From: WVYX01 sp039586815
GTDB lineage: Bacteria; Gemmatimonadota; Gemmatimonadetes; Gemmatimonadales; GWC2-71-9
Length of the DNA stretch: 64,000 nt
Assembly: GCA_039586815.1 (NCBI GenBank)
Contig: JBDHJR010000011.1
Location: 21,480-85,479, forward strand
Direction: 5' to 3'
Of the stretch, positions 1 through 8,674 are shown one piece after another (position 1 is the first letter of the stretch; every line of letters starts with the position of its first letter). The position numbers were made by a program, and so were the translations under genes. The notes beneath the pieces were generated by a model. The model had not been told where the DNA came from and did not search any database. It saw only the letters and a program-made list of their open reading frames with translations.

Positions 1-67
1 GCGCTGCCGCGGGCGACGCAGCGCCGGCGAGCAGCAGTATTGCGATCGCGGCGGTCGTGATTTTCAT
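1..67 (-). CDS. N-terminus of an exported protein (partial, cut by left edge)
   Basis: Only the first 22 codons are in the window. They read as a classical signal peptide: Met-Lys-Ile-Thr, a hydrophobic stretch AIAILLLAGAA, then a small-residue region SPAAA that suits signal peptidase I. The gene runs leftward out of the window, in the same direction as the SusD gene behind it. Function cannot be told from this piece; an exported enzyme or transport component would fit the neighbourhood. Confidence 0.6.
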   Translation of the reverse strand, partial: MKITTAAIAILLLAGAASPAAA

Positions 68-256
68 CGTCGGCTCCGGCGCGTCAGGAGTCTATCCCCT
101 CAGCCCACCCCTCCATACGGCACAACGCCCGCGCGGGTCGCTGAGTTGCCGTGTTCCGGACCCTGCAACGGAATATACCCCGCAGAGAGCCCTGAGATCT
201 CGCGCTACTGCGCCGGCGACCCACATCGTCGGCCGTCGGCCCCTTCAGAACGGAAC

Positions 257-288
257 GAGGGTGGAAGGCCCTCCCGCCTTCCACCCTC
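257..288 (-). terminator. Hairpin terminator after the SusC-SusD pair
   Basis: A perfect 12-bp inverted repeat (257-268 with 277-288, arms GAGGGTGGAAGG / CCTTCCACCCTC) closes an 8-base loop 26 bp beyond the SusD stop. Read on the minus strand it is followed by a T-enriched stretch (GTTCCGTTCTG), so it probably ends the susCD transcript. Confidence 0.6.
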
Positions 289-313
289 CAATCACTCCAC
301 GCCTACCTGGTCG

Positions 314-1768
314 CTAGAACCAGGCTGGCGGGTCCAGCGGATTCGCGGGCTTCTCCAGGTTCGGGCTGCCCTCGTACTCCTCGAGCGGGATCGGGAAGCA
401 AGTCCACTCCCCGTAGCTGCCCCACTCCGGGACCGGGTGCGCTCCGGTGGGGAAGAAGTTCCCCACACCGTCGCGTCCCCAGCGCCGCAGGTCGCCCGTA
501 CGGAAGCCACCCATGAAGAGGTCCTTGGACCGCTGCTCTCGCAGCGCCGCGACCCAGTCGGCGCCTGCGTATGGTGCCTGGTTCCCGGCGGCACGCCGCG
601 CATCCACAAACGCCTGCCCGGCCGCGTCGCTCGGGTTCTGCCGCAGCACCGCCTCATAATAATGGTGCTGGGCCTCCAGGTAATCCGCCAGCAGCACATC
701 CGTGTCCCGCTGCACCAGGATGATGGTACCATTGTCAGGATCCTCGGTGGTTCCGGTGCATGCCGGGCACGCAGGCGAGGCCGGTGCTAGCGTCTCACCG
801 CTGTACTCCGAGAACCGCATGCTCTGGTACGGCTTGTACAGGTGACTCGTCCCGTTGTGGCCATCGTCCCAGTTACTGGCGTGCTGGTGCCGTGGGTCCG
901 TCTGGGTGTCGATGATGTCCACATCGTCAAAGGTCCCCTGCAAGAAGTTGGGGTGCACACCAATGGTGTGGTTCGAGCCATGCAGCTCGTGATACAGGTT
1001 GTTCTCCTCGTCGCCCGAGTTGGTCGAGTGCTCGAGCCACCATTCGAACCCAACCGTTACGCCGGCGAACTCTGTGACCACGTTCGCCAACTGGTTCATG
1101 TTGAGATACATGCGCATCAGGCCGACGCGCGCGAGATCCGCTATGTCGGGCTCGTTGGCGGCCGTTGCAACAGTGATGGCCGTCCGGAAGTGCGTCTCCG
1201 CCAACGGGAAGATCTGCTCAGGCGGGATCGCCGTCGGCACGTAGTCCGGGTCGTCCACCTGGAACGCTTCGTTGAACACGCCCTCGCACATCTGCTCCCC
1301 CGCGATGACGTAGCCGTAGCCCGCGACGACGCTGGCTATGGCCTTGCGCTCGTCGCTGTCGGGGGTGGGCGCCAGCGAATCAATCAGGGCAACCGCCCGC
1401 TCCCCCAGCCGGACCACCTTCGATATGTCACTCCAGATGGGGTCTGCAGGACCGTCGGCGTAATCCACGAGACGCTGGTTTACGCGAGCCCAGTTTTCCC
1501 AGTTGAGCCCAGTGATGATCTCGTCGGCCAAGAAGTTGCCCGCAAAGATCATCGACTCTTCCGTCCCGCCCTGTCCCGCTATTCTGTCGGTGAGCGCCTT
1601 CATTGCGCCTGCGACCTGCACGTCGAGCAGGGCCTCATCGGCCAACTGGTCCACGCCTATCGCGGCAGGGTTTTGCACCTGGAGGATGCCCTCGCATCCC
1701 GCAAGCGGCAGCATCAAGCACGCCGCCGCGAGCATCCTACCGCAGCCTGCGATTCGGATTCTTCGCAT
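314..1768 (-). CDS. SusD/RagB-family outer-membrane lipoprotein
   Basis: 484 aa. The N-terminus is a lipoprotein signal with lipobox LAGC at about residues 22-25, followed by the LQVQNP segment often seen at the start of mature SusD-like proteins. The rest is helical and TPR-like with the family's usual length (450-600 aa). SusD proteins sit on the cell surface, bind oligosaccharides or peptides and act as the lid of the SusC channel. The gene lies 12 bp downstream of the SusC gene; its ribosome-binding site GGAGG overlaps the SusC stop, so the two are surely co-transcribed. No glycoside hydrolase lies beside them, so the substrate is unknown; peptides are as likely as glycans. Confidence 0.9.
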   Translation of the reverse strand: MRRIRIAGCGRMLAAACLMLPLAGCEGILQVQNPAAIGVDQLADEALLDVQVAGAMKALTDRIAGQGGTEESMIFAGNFLADEIITGLNWENWARVNQRLVDYADGPADPIWSDISKVVRLGERAVALIDSLAPTPDSDERKAIASVVAGYGYVIAGEQMCEGVFNEAFQVDDPDYVPTAIPPEQIFPLAETHFRTAITVATAANEPDIADLARVGLMRMYLNMNQLANVVTEFAGVTVGFEWWLEHSTNSGDEENNLYHELHGSNHTIGVHPNFLQGTFDDVDIIDTQTDPRHQHASNWDDGHNGTSHLYKPYQSMRFSEYSGETLAPASPACPACTGTTEDPDNGTIILVQRDTDVLLADYLEAQHHYYEAVLRQNPSDAAGQAFVDARRAAGNQAPYAGADWVAALREQRSKDLFMGGFRTGDLRRWGRDGVGNFFPTGAHPVPEWGSYGEWTCFPIPLEEYEGSPNLEKPANPLDPPAWF

Positions 1769-1780
1769 GATGCCGCCCTC

Positions 1781-4700
1781 CTAGAAGTTGATCTGGACCA
1801 GCGCCGAGAACCGCCGAGGTTGCGGCACAGACGCGTAGTCCAGCGTTTCAAAGTTATCTCGGACCCACAATACCTCCGGATCACCGGTACCCGTGTACTT
1901 CGTCGTCGTCCACAGGTTGCGGCCCGACACCGTGACGGACCAGCGGCTCACCCGGAACGGCCCGCCCCAGCTGGACGGGATCGAGTAGGTCAAGGACACT
2001 TCACGCAGCTTGAGCCAGTCCGCCGCCGAAATGTGCGTCACGGTCTGGCGGCTCTCCCAGAACATCACTTCGTCCGCGGGCGCCTCAGGGTTCGCTACCT
2101 CCCACGTGTTCTGGTTGACCCGGTTGCGGATCGAGCAGATAGCGCACAGCTGGTAGTGGCCGCCCTTGTAGTCGAAGTTGAAGAACAGCCGCAGGTTGTT
2201 GAAGAATGTGAACGTGTTGGCCCATGCAAACTCGCGGGTCGGCGTGGCGGGCCCCTCAAACTGCTCGTGGCAGGGACCGTCGCGCCCATCCGGATCCACG
2301 TTATCAGGCCAGCTGCAGGCGAAGTCCACGGTCACGTCTCCACCCGTGGTGTCGGGCGAGCCGTCGGCGTTACGCAGCACGTCCACCGACCAGAAGCCGC
2401 CCAGCGGGTAGCCCTCGCGGTGCCGCTGCGAGTTGGTGAATGCGCCAAACTGCACTTCGTCACGCGTCTCGCCGAACGAGATCAACTTGTTGTGGTTGGT
2501 GGAAAACGCGAACGTGAGGTCGTAGCTGAAATTCCGGCCGCGGAACGGGCTCCACGTCCACAGCAACTCGAGGCCCGAGTTCTGGATCTCGCCCACGTTG
2601 ATGAAGTGCGTTCCACTCCACCCCGTCGACGGCGCGTCCGGAACGGACATCAGCGCGTCTTTCGTGTTCTGCTTGTAGTAGGTGAACTCGACGGACATGG
2701 CGCCACGCAGCAACGCGGCGTCGAATCCGAGCTCGATCTCCTGCCCGGTCTCGGCCTTCAGTGCGGGGTTGCCGTACTCGTCCGGGTAAACGGCGTTGGA
2801 GCTGACACCATCGAGGAACGTGACCTCGGCCCCATACGTCCGGTCGGCGCTGAACGGCGCCGGCGCGTTCCCGGCCTGTCCCCAGGCCGCGCGCAGCTTC
2901 ATGTCGTCGATGAACCCGACGTTGAAGAACCCTTCCTCCGAGATGACGTACGACAGCGACAGCTTGGGATACACCACCAGGGAGAAGTCCTCACCGAATG
3001 CCGAGTTGTCGTCGATCCGCAAGGCACCGGTCACATACAGCTTGTTGCGGAATCCAATCTGCTCCTGCACGTAGAAGCCGAGCGACGTCTGCTCGTTGAA
3101 CTGCTCGCCGCCGAAGGTCTGTGCGGCCGCGCTCACCGTGTTGAGGCTGTCGGCGACGAGGCCCTCACCGTCCGAATCGAACTGGCGGAACGTGCGGGAG
3201 ATCACCTGCATGCCGGCAGAGAAGCGCGACGAGACATCTTGCGAGATGTCGGCGCGGAACGAGCCGGCGTAGTCGAACGTCCAGGTGTGGTACGACTTGA
3301 TCTCGTTGTAGGTCGCACCGGTGCACTCCGGCGAGCCCCACTTACAGAGCGAGTCGATGGCGAAGAGGTTGCTCTCCCGCCGGTCGTACTTGTCGAGCCC
3401 CAGGGTGAGCCTGTTCTCCAGCCAGGGGAACGGATCCCAGTTGAGCGTCGTGCCCAAGATGGTGCGCTCCTCACGGATCTGGAGATTGAACTCGTTCGAC
3501 TGGTCGGGCCCGAACCCGTGGAAACCGCTCTCCCACGAATCGGTGCGTGCCCGTGCTCGCCCGCGGAATGCGTTGCGCAGCAACCCGTTCGAGGCGTTGT
3601 CGCTCAGCGGCATGCGGATGTGCCCGCGGGTGTACGAGAAGTTCATGTTGACGTTGAACGTGCCGCTCGGGGTGAACCCGAAGTTGGCGCGCCCGCCCTT
3701 CCGGTCGGCGAAGTTGTTGAAGAAGATGCCTTCCTGGTCCTCGGAGTTGACCGAAAGGAAGTAGTTGAACAGCTGGCCGCCCCCGCGCGCCGACAGCTTG
3801 AAGTCGTACGAGTTGCCGGTGCGGATGGCGGAGGGATGCCGGTTCAATGGATCGTCCGTCACGACGAACATCGAGTCGTCCGGTGTGCCGAACCGGATGA
3901 TGTCCTCCTCCGGGATGCCGACCTGCTCGCCGTCCTGGTTCTTCCAGACGACTGAATCGGGGTTTTCGCAGCCATCGTAACTTCCGCTGGAGTTCCTGAT
4001 ACGAGACGCGTTGCACTGGTAGAAGTTCGTCGGGTTGTCGACGTACCAGGACGACTGGCCGTACTCGAAACTCGCGTTCCACTGCACCCGATTGGTGCCG
4101 CGCTGGCCCTTCTTGGTGATGATCTGCACCACACCGCCGGCGGCATTGGCTCCGTACAGCGTGGAGGCGGCCGGGCCCTTGATGACCTCGATCCGCTCGA
4201 TCTCGTTGGGGTCCATGAAGTCCAGCGGGCTGGTGCTCTGCACCGTGGAGTTGCCGCTGAGGGCAACGTTGTTGCTCTCGTAGCGGACCCCGTCAATGAA
4301 GAACACCGGCCTGTACCCGGCGTTCAGCGACCCGGCGCCCCGGATCTGCAGCCTGTTGCCCGTGCCTGCCAAGCCGGAGTTGCTGTACAGCGTGACTCCC
4401 GGCGAGCGGCCCTGCAACAGCTCCTGCACGTTGGCGATTGGGGCCTCCGACGTGAGGTCGCTAACATCGAGGCTCGTCACCGCGTTGCCGATCTCACGCT
4501 TCTCCGTGCGGCCGGCGGTGCCAGTGACGACGACCTCGTCGAGTTGGATCGGCGCCCGGTTGAGGACGAAGTCGACCGTGGCCACCGAGCCAAGCGTGAC
4601 CGTGACCGACCGCCCAGTGCGGCTGTACCCGATGAACAGTGCTTGCACCGTGTACACGCCCACCGGGACGTTCCGAATCTCGAAGTTGCCTTGGGCGTCC

Positions 4701-4888
4701 GTGCGAGTCTCGAGGTTGGCTTCGACCACTACGACGCGTGCGCCGTCGAGCGCCCGCTCCGTCCCCGACTCCGTCACGGTCCCACTTATGGTGCCGCCAA
4801 TCTGGGCCTGCAACGGCCCAGCGCCCACGGCCAGCACAAACAAGGCCGCAGTGGCGAGCACCCAACTTCGACGGAGAATTGGATGCAT
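1781..4888 (-). CDS. SusC/RagA-family TonB-dependent receptor
   Basis: 1035 aa from the ATG at 4888, chosen because AGGAGG precedes it by six bases and a signal peptide ending GPLQAQ follows at once. Order: signal peptide (about 1-27), carboxypeptidase-regulatory-like beta-sandwich (GTVTESGTERALDGARV, about 30-110), TonB plug with the SusC signature IRGAGSLN...PVFFIDGV (about 125-240), then a 22-strand barrel to the C-terminal Phe typical of BamA substrates (residues VQINF). It imports a ligand across the outer membrane using TonB energy together with the SusD partner downstream. No anti-sigma factor or sensor gene is next to it. Confidence 0.95.
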   Translation of the reverse strand: MHPILRRSWVLATAALFVLAVGAGPLQAQIGGTISGTVTESGTERALDGARVVVVEANLETRTDAQGNFEIRNVPVGVYTVQALFIGYSRTGRSVTVTLGSVATVDFVLNRAPIQLDEVVVTGTAGRTEKREIGNAVTSLDVSDLTSEAPIANVQELLQGRSPGVTLYSNSGLAGTGNRLQIRGAGSLNAGYRPVFFIDGVRYESNNVALSGNSTVQSTSPLDFMDPNEIERIEVIKGPAASTLYGANAAGGVVQIITKKGQRGTNRVQWNASFEYGQSSWYVDNPTNFYQCNASRIRNSSGSYDGCENPDSVVWKNQDGEQVGIPEEDIIRFGTPDDSMFVVTDDPLNRHPSAIRTGNSYDFKLSARGGGQLFNYFLSVNSEDQEGIFFNNFADRKGGRANFGFTPSGTFNVNMNFSYTRGHIRMPLSDNASNGLLRNAFRGRARARTDSWESGFHGFGPDQSNEFNLQIREERTILGTTLNWDPFPWLENRLTLGLDKYDRRESNLFAIDSLCKWGSPECTGATYNEIKSYHTWTFDYAGSFRADISQDVSSRFSAGMQVISRTFRQFDSDGEGLVADSLNTVSAAAQTFGGEQFNEQTSLGFYVQEQIGFRNKLYVTGALRIDDNSAFGEDFSLVVYPKLSLSYVISEEGFFNVGFIDDMKLRAAWGQAGNAPAPFSADRTYGAEVTFLDGVSSNAVYPDEYGNPALKAETGQEIELGFDAALLRGAMSVEFTYYKQNTKDALMSVPDAPSTGWSGTHFINVGEIQNSGLELLWTWSPFRGRNFSYDLTFAFSTNHNKLISFGETRDEVQFGAFTNSQRHREGYPLGGFWSVDVLRNADGSPDTTGGDVTVDFACSWPDNVDPDGRDGPCHEQFEGPATPTREFAWANTFTFFNNLRLFFNFDYKGGHYQLCAICSIRNRVNQNTWEVANPEAPADEVMFWESRQTVTHISAADWLKLREVSLTYSIPSSWGGPFRVSRWSVTVSGRNLWTTTKYTGTGDPEVLWVRDNFETLDYASVPQPRRFSALVQINF

Positions 4889-5269
4889 GGTGCCTCCTGT
4901 GGTGGGTTGGCGTTTGGATAGCGCGAAGGGCCAGCCACATATAGCACACACCACCAGGTGCTTGGCGTGGCACCCGCGGAGCGGCTCACCTGATCCTTCG
5001 GCTATCGGCGTCGGGGTGGGAGGGCCTCGACGCCTTTCTGATACTGCGTTAATAATCACCCTCGCTTCGGGTGTGTCAAGATTCCATTAAGAGAGCGTGA
5101 AGCCGGGGCCTCCGCCTACTTGGGGGATTCCCCCATGGCCGGGAATGCCCGTCCCCGGCGGCTGGCGCCGGCTGCGCATCTCACTGCCGTGGCAGTACTT
5201 AGCCGCCGGGGCCGACACACCCTCTATTTCTGCTACAGACGGGGAGAGGCTGAGGTTCCAGGCAAGGCA
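4889..5269. other. Divergent intergenic region between susC and the RdhA-like gene
   Basis: The 381 bp hold the leaders of two divergent genes. The part nearest susC is AT-rich (5041-5095) and carries the promoter-like sequence listed separately. The part nearest the RdhA-like gene (5100-5260) is GC-rich with repeated CCCC/GGGG runs. A reading frame open from 5120 runs into the RdhA-like gene but has no sensible protein character before residue 51. I saw no riboswitch or RNA gene. Confidence 0.5.
5049..5079 (-). promoter_or_regulatory. Possible susCD promoter
   Basis: On the minus strand a perfect TTGACA (5079-5074) is followed after 19 bp by TATTAA (5054-5049), about 160 bp upstream of the susC start in the most AT-rich part of the gap. 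The spacing is two bases longer than ideal for a housekeeping sigma factor, so this is tentative. Confidence 0.3.
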
Positions 5270-6643
5270 ATGCCCGCAGCCATCATGTGGACGCTGAAGC
5301 TGCTCACCCTGGGGGTGGGCGCCGCTCTGCTCGGGTTTCTGGTCTACGCTGCGGCTATCTCGTGGCGGGAGGGAGAGCGCCGCGCGGCCGCTCTCTTCCT
5401 GCTCCTCGCCGCTTTGGCGCCGCTGCCATTCGTGCTGGTGGGCGCAACCGGCTTTCGGGGGGAGGCATGGGCCGCCCTGGGCCTCCTCACGGCTACCACC
5501 GTGGCGGTACTGGTTTGGCTGCTACCGCTGGGGAGTGCGCGCCCGCTCGGAGACGACACCCCCGTCGCCCGCATCGACGAGCGGGACATCATGTTCTCCC
5601 GGCGCCTGCTGGAGCCGGGAACGGAGCGCTTCGCGCAGTACTACGCGGAGCACCCCGAGAAGAAGGCCCCCGACGACGCCTTCCGGGCGGAGCCCGGCCT
5701 GCTGGCGAAGGGAGCCAGCGCCTATCACCCGTTCGCCTTTCCCGCGGCTGATGCCAGCTTCTGGACCATCGAGCGGCTGCGGCCGAACGTGGACGGGGCG
5801 GCCGCGACCCAGCGAGCGGAGTGGGACCCTGCGTCGGCCACGACCTTCCTCAAACACTGGGCGGTCAAGCTCGGGGCGGTATCGGTCGGGGTGGCCGAGC
5901 TGCGCGACTACCACCTGTACACTACCGTGGGGCGGGGCCCGGATTGGGGCCGCCCTGTGGACTTGGACCACACCCACGCCCTGGCCTTCACCGTGGAGAT
6001 GGACAAGGCCACCATGGACCGGGCACCGCTCGCGCCCACGGTCATGGAGTCGGCTCAGCAGTATGTCGCCTCCGGCGTGATCGCTGTGCAGCTGGCGGAT
6101 TTCATCCGGCGCCTGGGCTACCCCGCCCGGGCGCACATCGACGGCAACTACCGGGTGGTGTGCCCGCTGGTGGCGCGCGACGCCGGTTTGGGCGAGATCG
6201 GACGCATGGGGCTGCTCATGACTCCCGAGCTGGGCCCCCGAGTGCGGCTCGCCGTGGTCACCACCACCATGCCCCTGGTGACCGACGGCCGGCAGCACGA
6301 CGCCTCGGTGATCGACTTCTGCACGCGCTGTCGCAAGTGTGCGGTGGCCTGCCCCAGCGACGCCATTCCGTTCGGTGACCCGGTCGATTTGGATGGGGTG
6401 AGGCGCTGGCAGATCGACCAGGAGGCGTGCTTCGCCCTGTGGTGCAAGCTGGGCACCGACTGCGCCCGGTGTGTGCGGGTGTGTCCCTATTCCCACCCGG
6501 ACAACCTGCTGCACAACCTGGTGCGTAGCGGGGTGCGGCGCTCGGCGCCGTTCCGCAGGATGGCTATCGCGCTGGATGACGTGTTCTACGGCAGGACTCC
6601 GCCGCCGGCGGAGCTGCCCGACTGGATGGGCGGGTCGCGCTAG
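5270..6643 (+). CDS. Membrane-anchored reductive-dehalogenase-like Fe-S protein
   Basis: 457 aa from ATG 5270; ATG 5285 is also possible. Three predicted transmembrane helices come first (about residues 6-31, 39-60, 65-88). A soluble domain follows with the RdhA/QueG features: NYRVVCPLVARDAGLGEIGR and the LLMTPELGPRVRLAVV segment of the corrinoid-binding fold, then two Fe-S motifs, CTRCRKCAVACP (from residue 351) and CFALWCKLGTDCARCVRVCP (from residue 387), enough for two [4Fe-4S] clusters. The family transfers electrons through Fe-S clusters to a corrinoid, either to remove halogens (RdhA) or reduce epoxyqueuosine (QueG). There is no Tat signal and no rdhB gene; three N-terminal helices are instead the mark of the reported transmembrane RdhA group. 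Substrate unknown; a QueG-type reaction is less likely given the membrane anchor. Confidence 0.8.
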   Translation: MPAAIMWTLKLLTLGVGAALLGFLVYAAAISWREGERRAAALFLLLAALAPLPFVLVGATGFRGEAWAALGLLTATTVAVLVWLLPLGSARPLGDDTPVARIDERDIMFSRRLLEPGTERFAQYYAEHPEKKAPDDAFRAEPGLLAKGASAYHPFAFPAADASFWTIERLRPNVDGAAATQRAEWDPASATTFLKHWAVKLGAVSVGVAELRDYHLYTTVGRGPDWGRPVDLDHTHALAFTVEMDKATMDRAPLAPTVMESAQQYVASGVIAVQLADFIRRLGYPARAHIDGNYRVVCPLVARDAGLGEIGRMGLLMTPELGPRVRLAVVTTTMPLVTDGRQHDASVIDFCTRCRKCAVACPSDAIPFGDPVDLDGVRRWQIDQEACFALWCKLGTDCARCVRVCPYSHPDNLLHNLVRSGVRRSAPFRRMAIALDDVFYGRTPPPAELPDWMGGSR

Positions 6644-7734
6644 AACACGAAGAACACCTGCGCGATGATGGACCACTGCGTGTCGCCGTCGCGCGGGATC
6701 CAGATGTCCGAGTTGATGGCCAGGCGGTTGAGGCCCCTGAGGAACAGCGACACGCCCGGCGTCAGCAGCCAACCGCCCCCGTCGGGGTCATCCAGCGCTG
6801 GGTCTGCCCAGCTCACCCGCCCCATCGGCTCGATGAAGTGCTGGTTGTCCCCGATCCTGATCGGCCGGCGGATGCTGCCCAGCACGTGAACCGTCAGGAA
6901 CTTGGAGGGATCGCCGGCGGCATCCAGGTTCGACCAGTACCCACCCCACGCCACGGCGGCAAAGACGTGGTACCGGGCCTCGTAGCTCCCCAGCTCCACG
7001 TCGAAGTTGAGCGCCGGCGCGTACTCGTCCCGCCCCGTGATCTCATTGGGGTAGTCGTGCACCGCGGCGCTGGTCCCCAGCCGCAGGTTGCCCCCCGGCC
7101 GATAGGTGATCCTGCCCGAGTAGGACTTCTCTCCATTCTCGTCGCTGGTGTTCTGCCCGGTGCCGTTGGTCAGCGAGGCGCGATACTCCCACTTGCCGCC
7201 GCCGAAACTGCCGTCCACCAGGACACCGATATCGCGGTCGGCGTACTGCAGGTCGACCAGCAGCCTGCTGTACGTGCACAGATCTTCTATGACGAGGCAG
7301 TCGCTCACGCCCCGCACCATCCCCTCACGCTCGATCACCGCCAGCCGGTTGGAGCTGGCAAGCTGGAAGGCGTCGAAGGGACGCTTGAACTGACCGAGGG
7401 TGAGACGAAACGCGTCGCTGATGGCAACGTTGGCGTAGGCATCCCGCACGCCCACCTCGTTGAACTCTGTGAAGTCGATCATCCAGCGCAGATTGACCTT
7501 GAACGTCGACGTGATGTCGAAGGTCAACCGGGAGCGGCGGAACACGAAGTCGGTCCCTTGAATGGAATCCACGGAGGTGGCGTTCCACTGCATGTGAAGC
7601 CGGCCGGAGAGGCGGATGCGCAGCGCGCTGCTGAAGATATCCACCGGCTCGACCTGCGCGGCTGCGGGGGAGGTCCAGCACGCCAGGGCGGAGCCCAATA
7701 GCAGAGCGAGGGCGAGCGGGCGCTTAGCGTCCAT
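6640..7734 (-). CDS. Phosphate-selective-porin-like outer membrane protein (OprO/OprP type)
   Basis: 364 aa with a signal peptide ending PAAAQ (about 1-27). The mature part begins with a barrel strand (SGRLHMQWN), then FRRSRLTFDITSTFKVNLRW and LTLGQFKRPFDAFQL, the pattern of the OprO/OprP porin family, and ends in the aromatic C-terminal strand IAQVFFVF. It should form a passive outer-membrane channel. Its start overlaps the end of the ZnuA-like lipoprotein gene by 11 bp, so it belongs to the same transcript and probably supplies that uptake system with its solute. Its stop codon is shared, in a CTAG, with the convergent RdhA-like gene. Confidence 0.8.
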   Translation of the reverse strand: MDAKRPLALALLLGSALACWTSPAAAQVEPVDIFSSALRIRLSGRLHMQWNATSVDSIQGTDFVFRRSRLTFDITSTFKVNLRWMIDFTEFNEVGVRDAYANVAISDAFRLTLGQFKRPFDAFQLASSNRLAVIEREGMVRGVSDCLVIEDLCTYSRLLVDLQYADRDIGVLVDGSFGGGKWEYRASLTNGTGQNTSDENGEKSYSGRITYRPGGNLRLGTSAAVHDYPNEITGRDEYAPALNFDVELGSYEARYHVFAAVAWGGYWSNLDAAGDPSKFLTVHVLGSIRRPIRIGDNQHFIEPMGRVSWADPALDDPDGGGWLLTPGVSLFLRGLNRLAINSDIWIPRDGDTQWSIIAQVFFVF

Positions 7735-8647
7735 ACGCCCGCTCCAGGCTGCGCACGTTCTCCCCCATCACGCTGAGGTAGTCACCGCTCTGCGGCGCGT
7801 TGCCGCTCTGGTCGAACACGACCGGCTCGACACCCAGCTCCCGCAGTCGCGCCGCGGTCTCGGCGAGGGGCTCGCCCTCCCACAGCATCCAGCTGGCCGG
7901 GTGATCGCTCAGCAGGCGCCTGAAGTCGCGCCACATGCCGCCGCTGGGGTTCTCCGTCGGCTCCCACTGCACGCTCTCGATGTTCAAGCCGTAGCGCCGC
8001 TCCAGGTACTGGTAGATCGGGTGCGACGCGAGCAGCGGACGGGTGGGATCCGCTGCCACCGCGGCGGCGAGCCGCTCGTCCAGCGCGGTGAGATCGGCCT
8101 CGAGGCTCGCGAGTCCCGCCGCAAAGGCCCCCGCATGTTCCGGCCACGCCTGCGCGAAGGCCCGCTCGATGGCCGCCGCCTGTTGCATCGCCAGGGTGGG
8201 GTCGAGCCAGGTGGTGAAAGCGACTCCCTCGTGCGCGTGCTCCCCGCCGGGCCCGTGGGCGTGCGTTACCGCGCCCTCCACCCGAACCAGCTGGTCCTCG
8301 AATGCGGTCGATGTATTCACCATGCTGGAGGCGGGCAGGGTCACACGCTCGAGCCACCGGGCGTAGCCCGCGCCGTTCAGCAGGATCAGATCGGCTGACT
8401 GGTACTGCCCCACCACCTCCGGCCCCGGCTGCCAGAAGGCCGGGTCCAGGTCGGCCGGCGCGGGAAATTCGACGCGCACCGCATCGCCGCCTATCCGCTG
8501 GGCGAAGTACTGTAGTGGGTAGTTGACGGTGTAGACGACCGGGGCGCCCTCGCGTGCGGCGCCGGGAGTGCCGTCCCGCAGCTCGCCCCCGGAACACGCC
8601 AACGCCGCGAGCATCAGCCAGCCGACCCATGTTCCGTTCCGCACCAT
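7724..8647 (-). CDS. ZnuA/TroA-like metal-binding lipoprotein with a degenerate metal site
   Basis: 307 aa; signal peptide with Cys at about residue 18 (LAALAC), so probably a lipoprotein. The fold markers of cluster A-I metal-binding proteins are present: VNYPLQYFAQRIGGD, a His-rich loop THAHGPGGEHAHEG (about 128-141), WLDPTLAMQQA, ASHPIYQYLERRYGL and VEPVVFDQSG. Two of the usual metal ligands look replaced: the DPHxxxP motif is DPAFWQP and the HxWLDP motif is TTWLDP; the third His (ASHP) remains. Such proteins deliver zinc or manganese to an ABC permease. The gene is followed by a porin and preceded by an FtsX-type permease rather than a ZnuB-type one, so an unusual metal system is the best guess. 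Confidence 0.75.
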   Translation of the reverse strand: MVRNGTWVGWLMLAALACSGGELRDGTPGAAREGAPVVYTVNYPLQYFAQRIGGDAVRVEFPAPADLDPAFWQPGPEVVGQYQSADLILLNGAGYARWLERVTLPASSMVNTSTAFEDQLVRVEGAVTHAHGPGGEHAHEGVAFTTWLDPTLAMQQAAAIERAFAQAWPEHAGAFAAGLASLEADLTALDERLAAAVAADPTRPLLASHPIYQYLERRYGLNIESVQWEPTENPSGGMWRDFRRLLSDHPASWMLWEGEPLAETAARLRELGVEPVVFDQSGNAPQSGDYLSVMGENVRSLERAYGR

Positions 8648-8674
8648 CTGGCCTCCCGTGGACTCCCCCCGGTT

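Noticed and set aside
842..3955. Very long plus-strand open frame opposite the SusD-SusC genes
   Set aside because: GC-rich DNA gives long open frames opposite real genes. The composition is biased to Arg, Val, His and Pro without domains, and it crosses a gene boundary.
5120..5269. N-terminal 50-residue extension of the RdhA-like gene
   Set aside because: Poor leader and no Tat RR motif or helix; the segment is rich in Arg/Pro as in non-coding GC DNA. The start at 5270 or 5285 is better.
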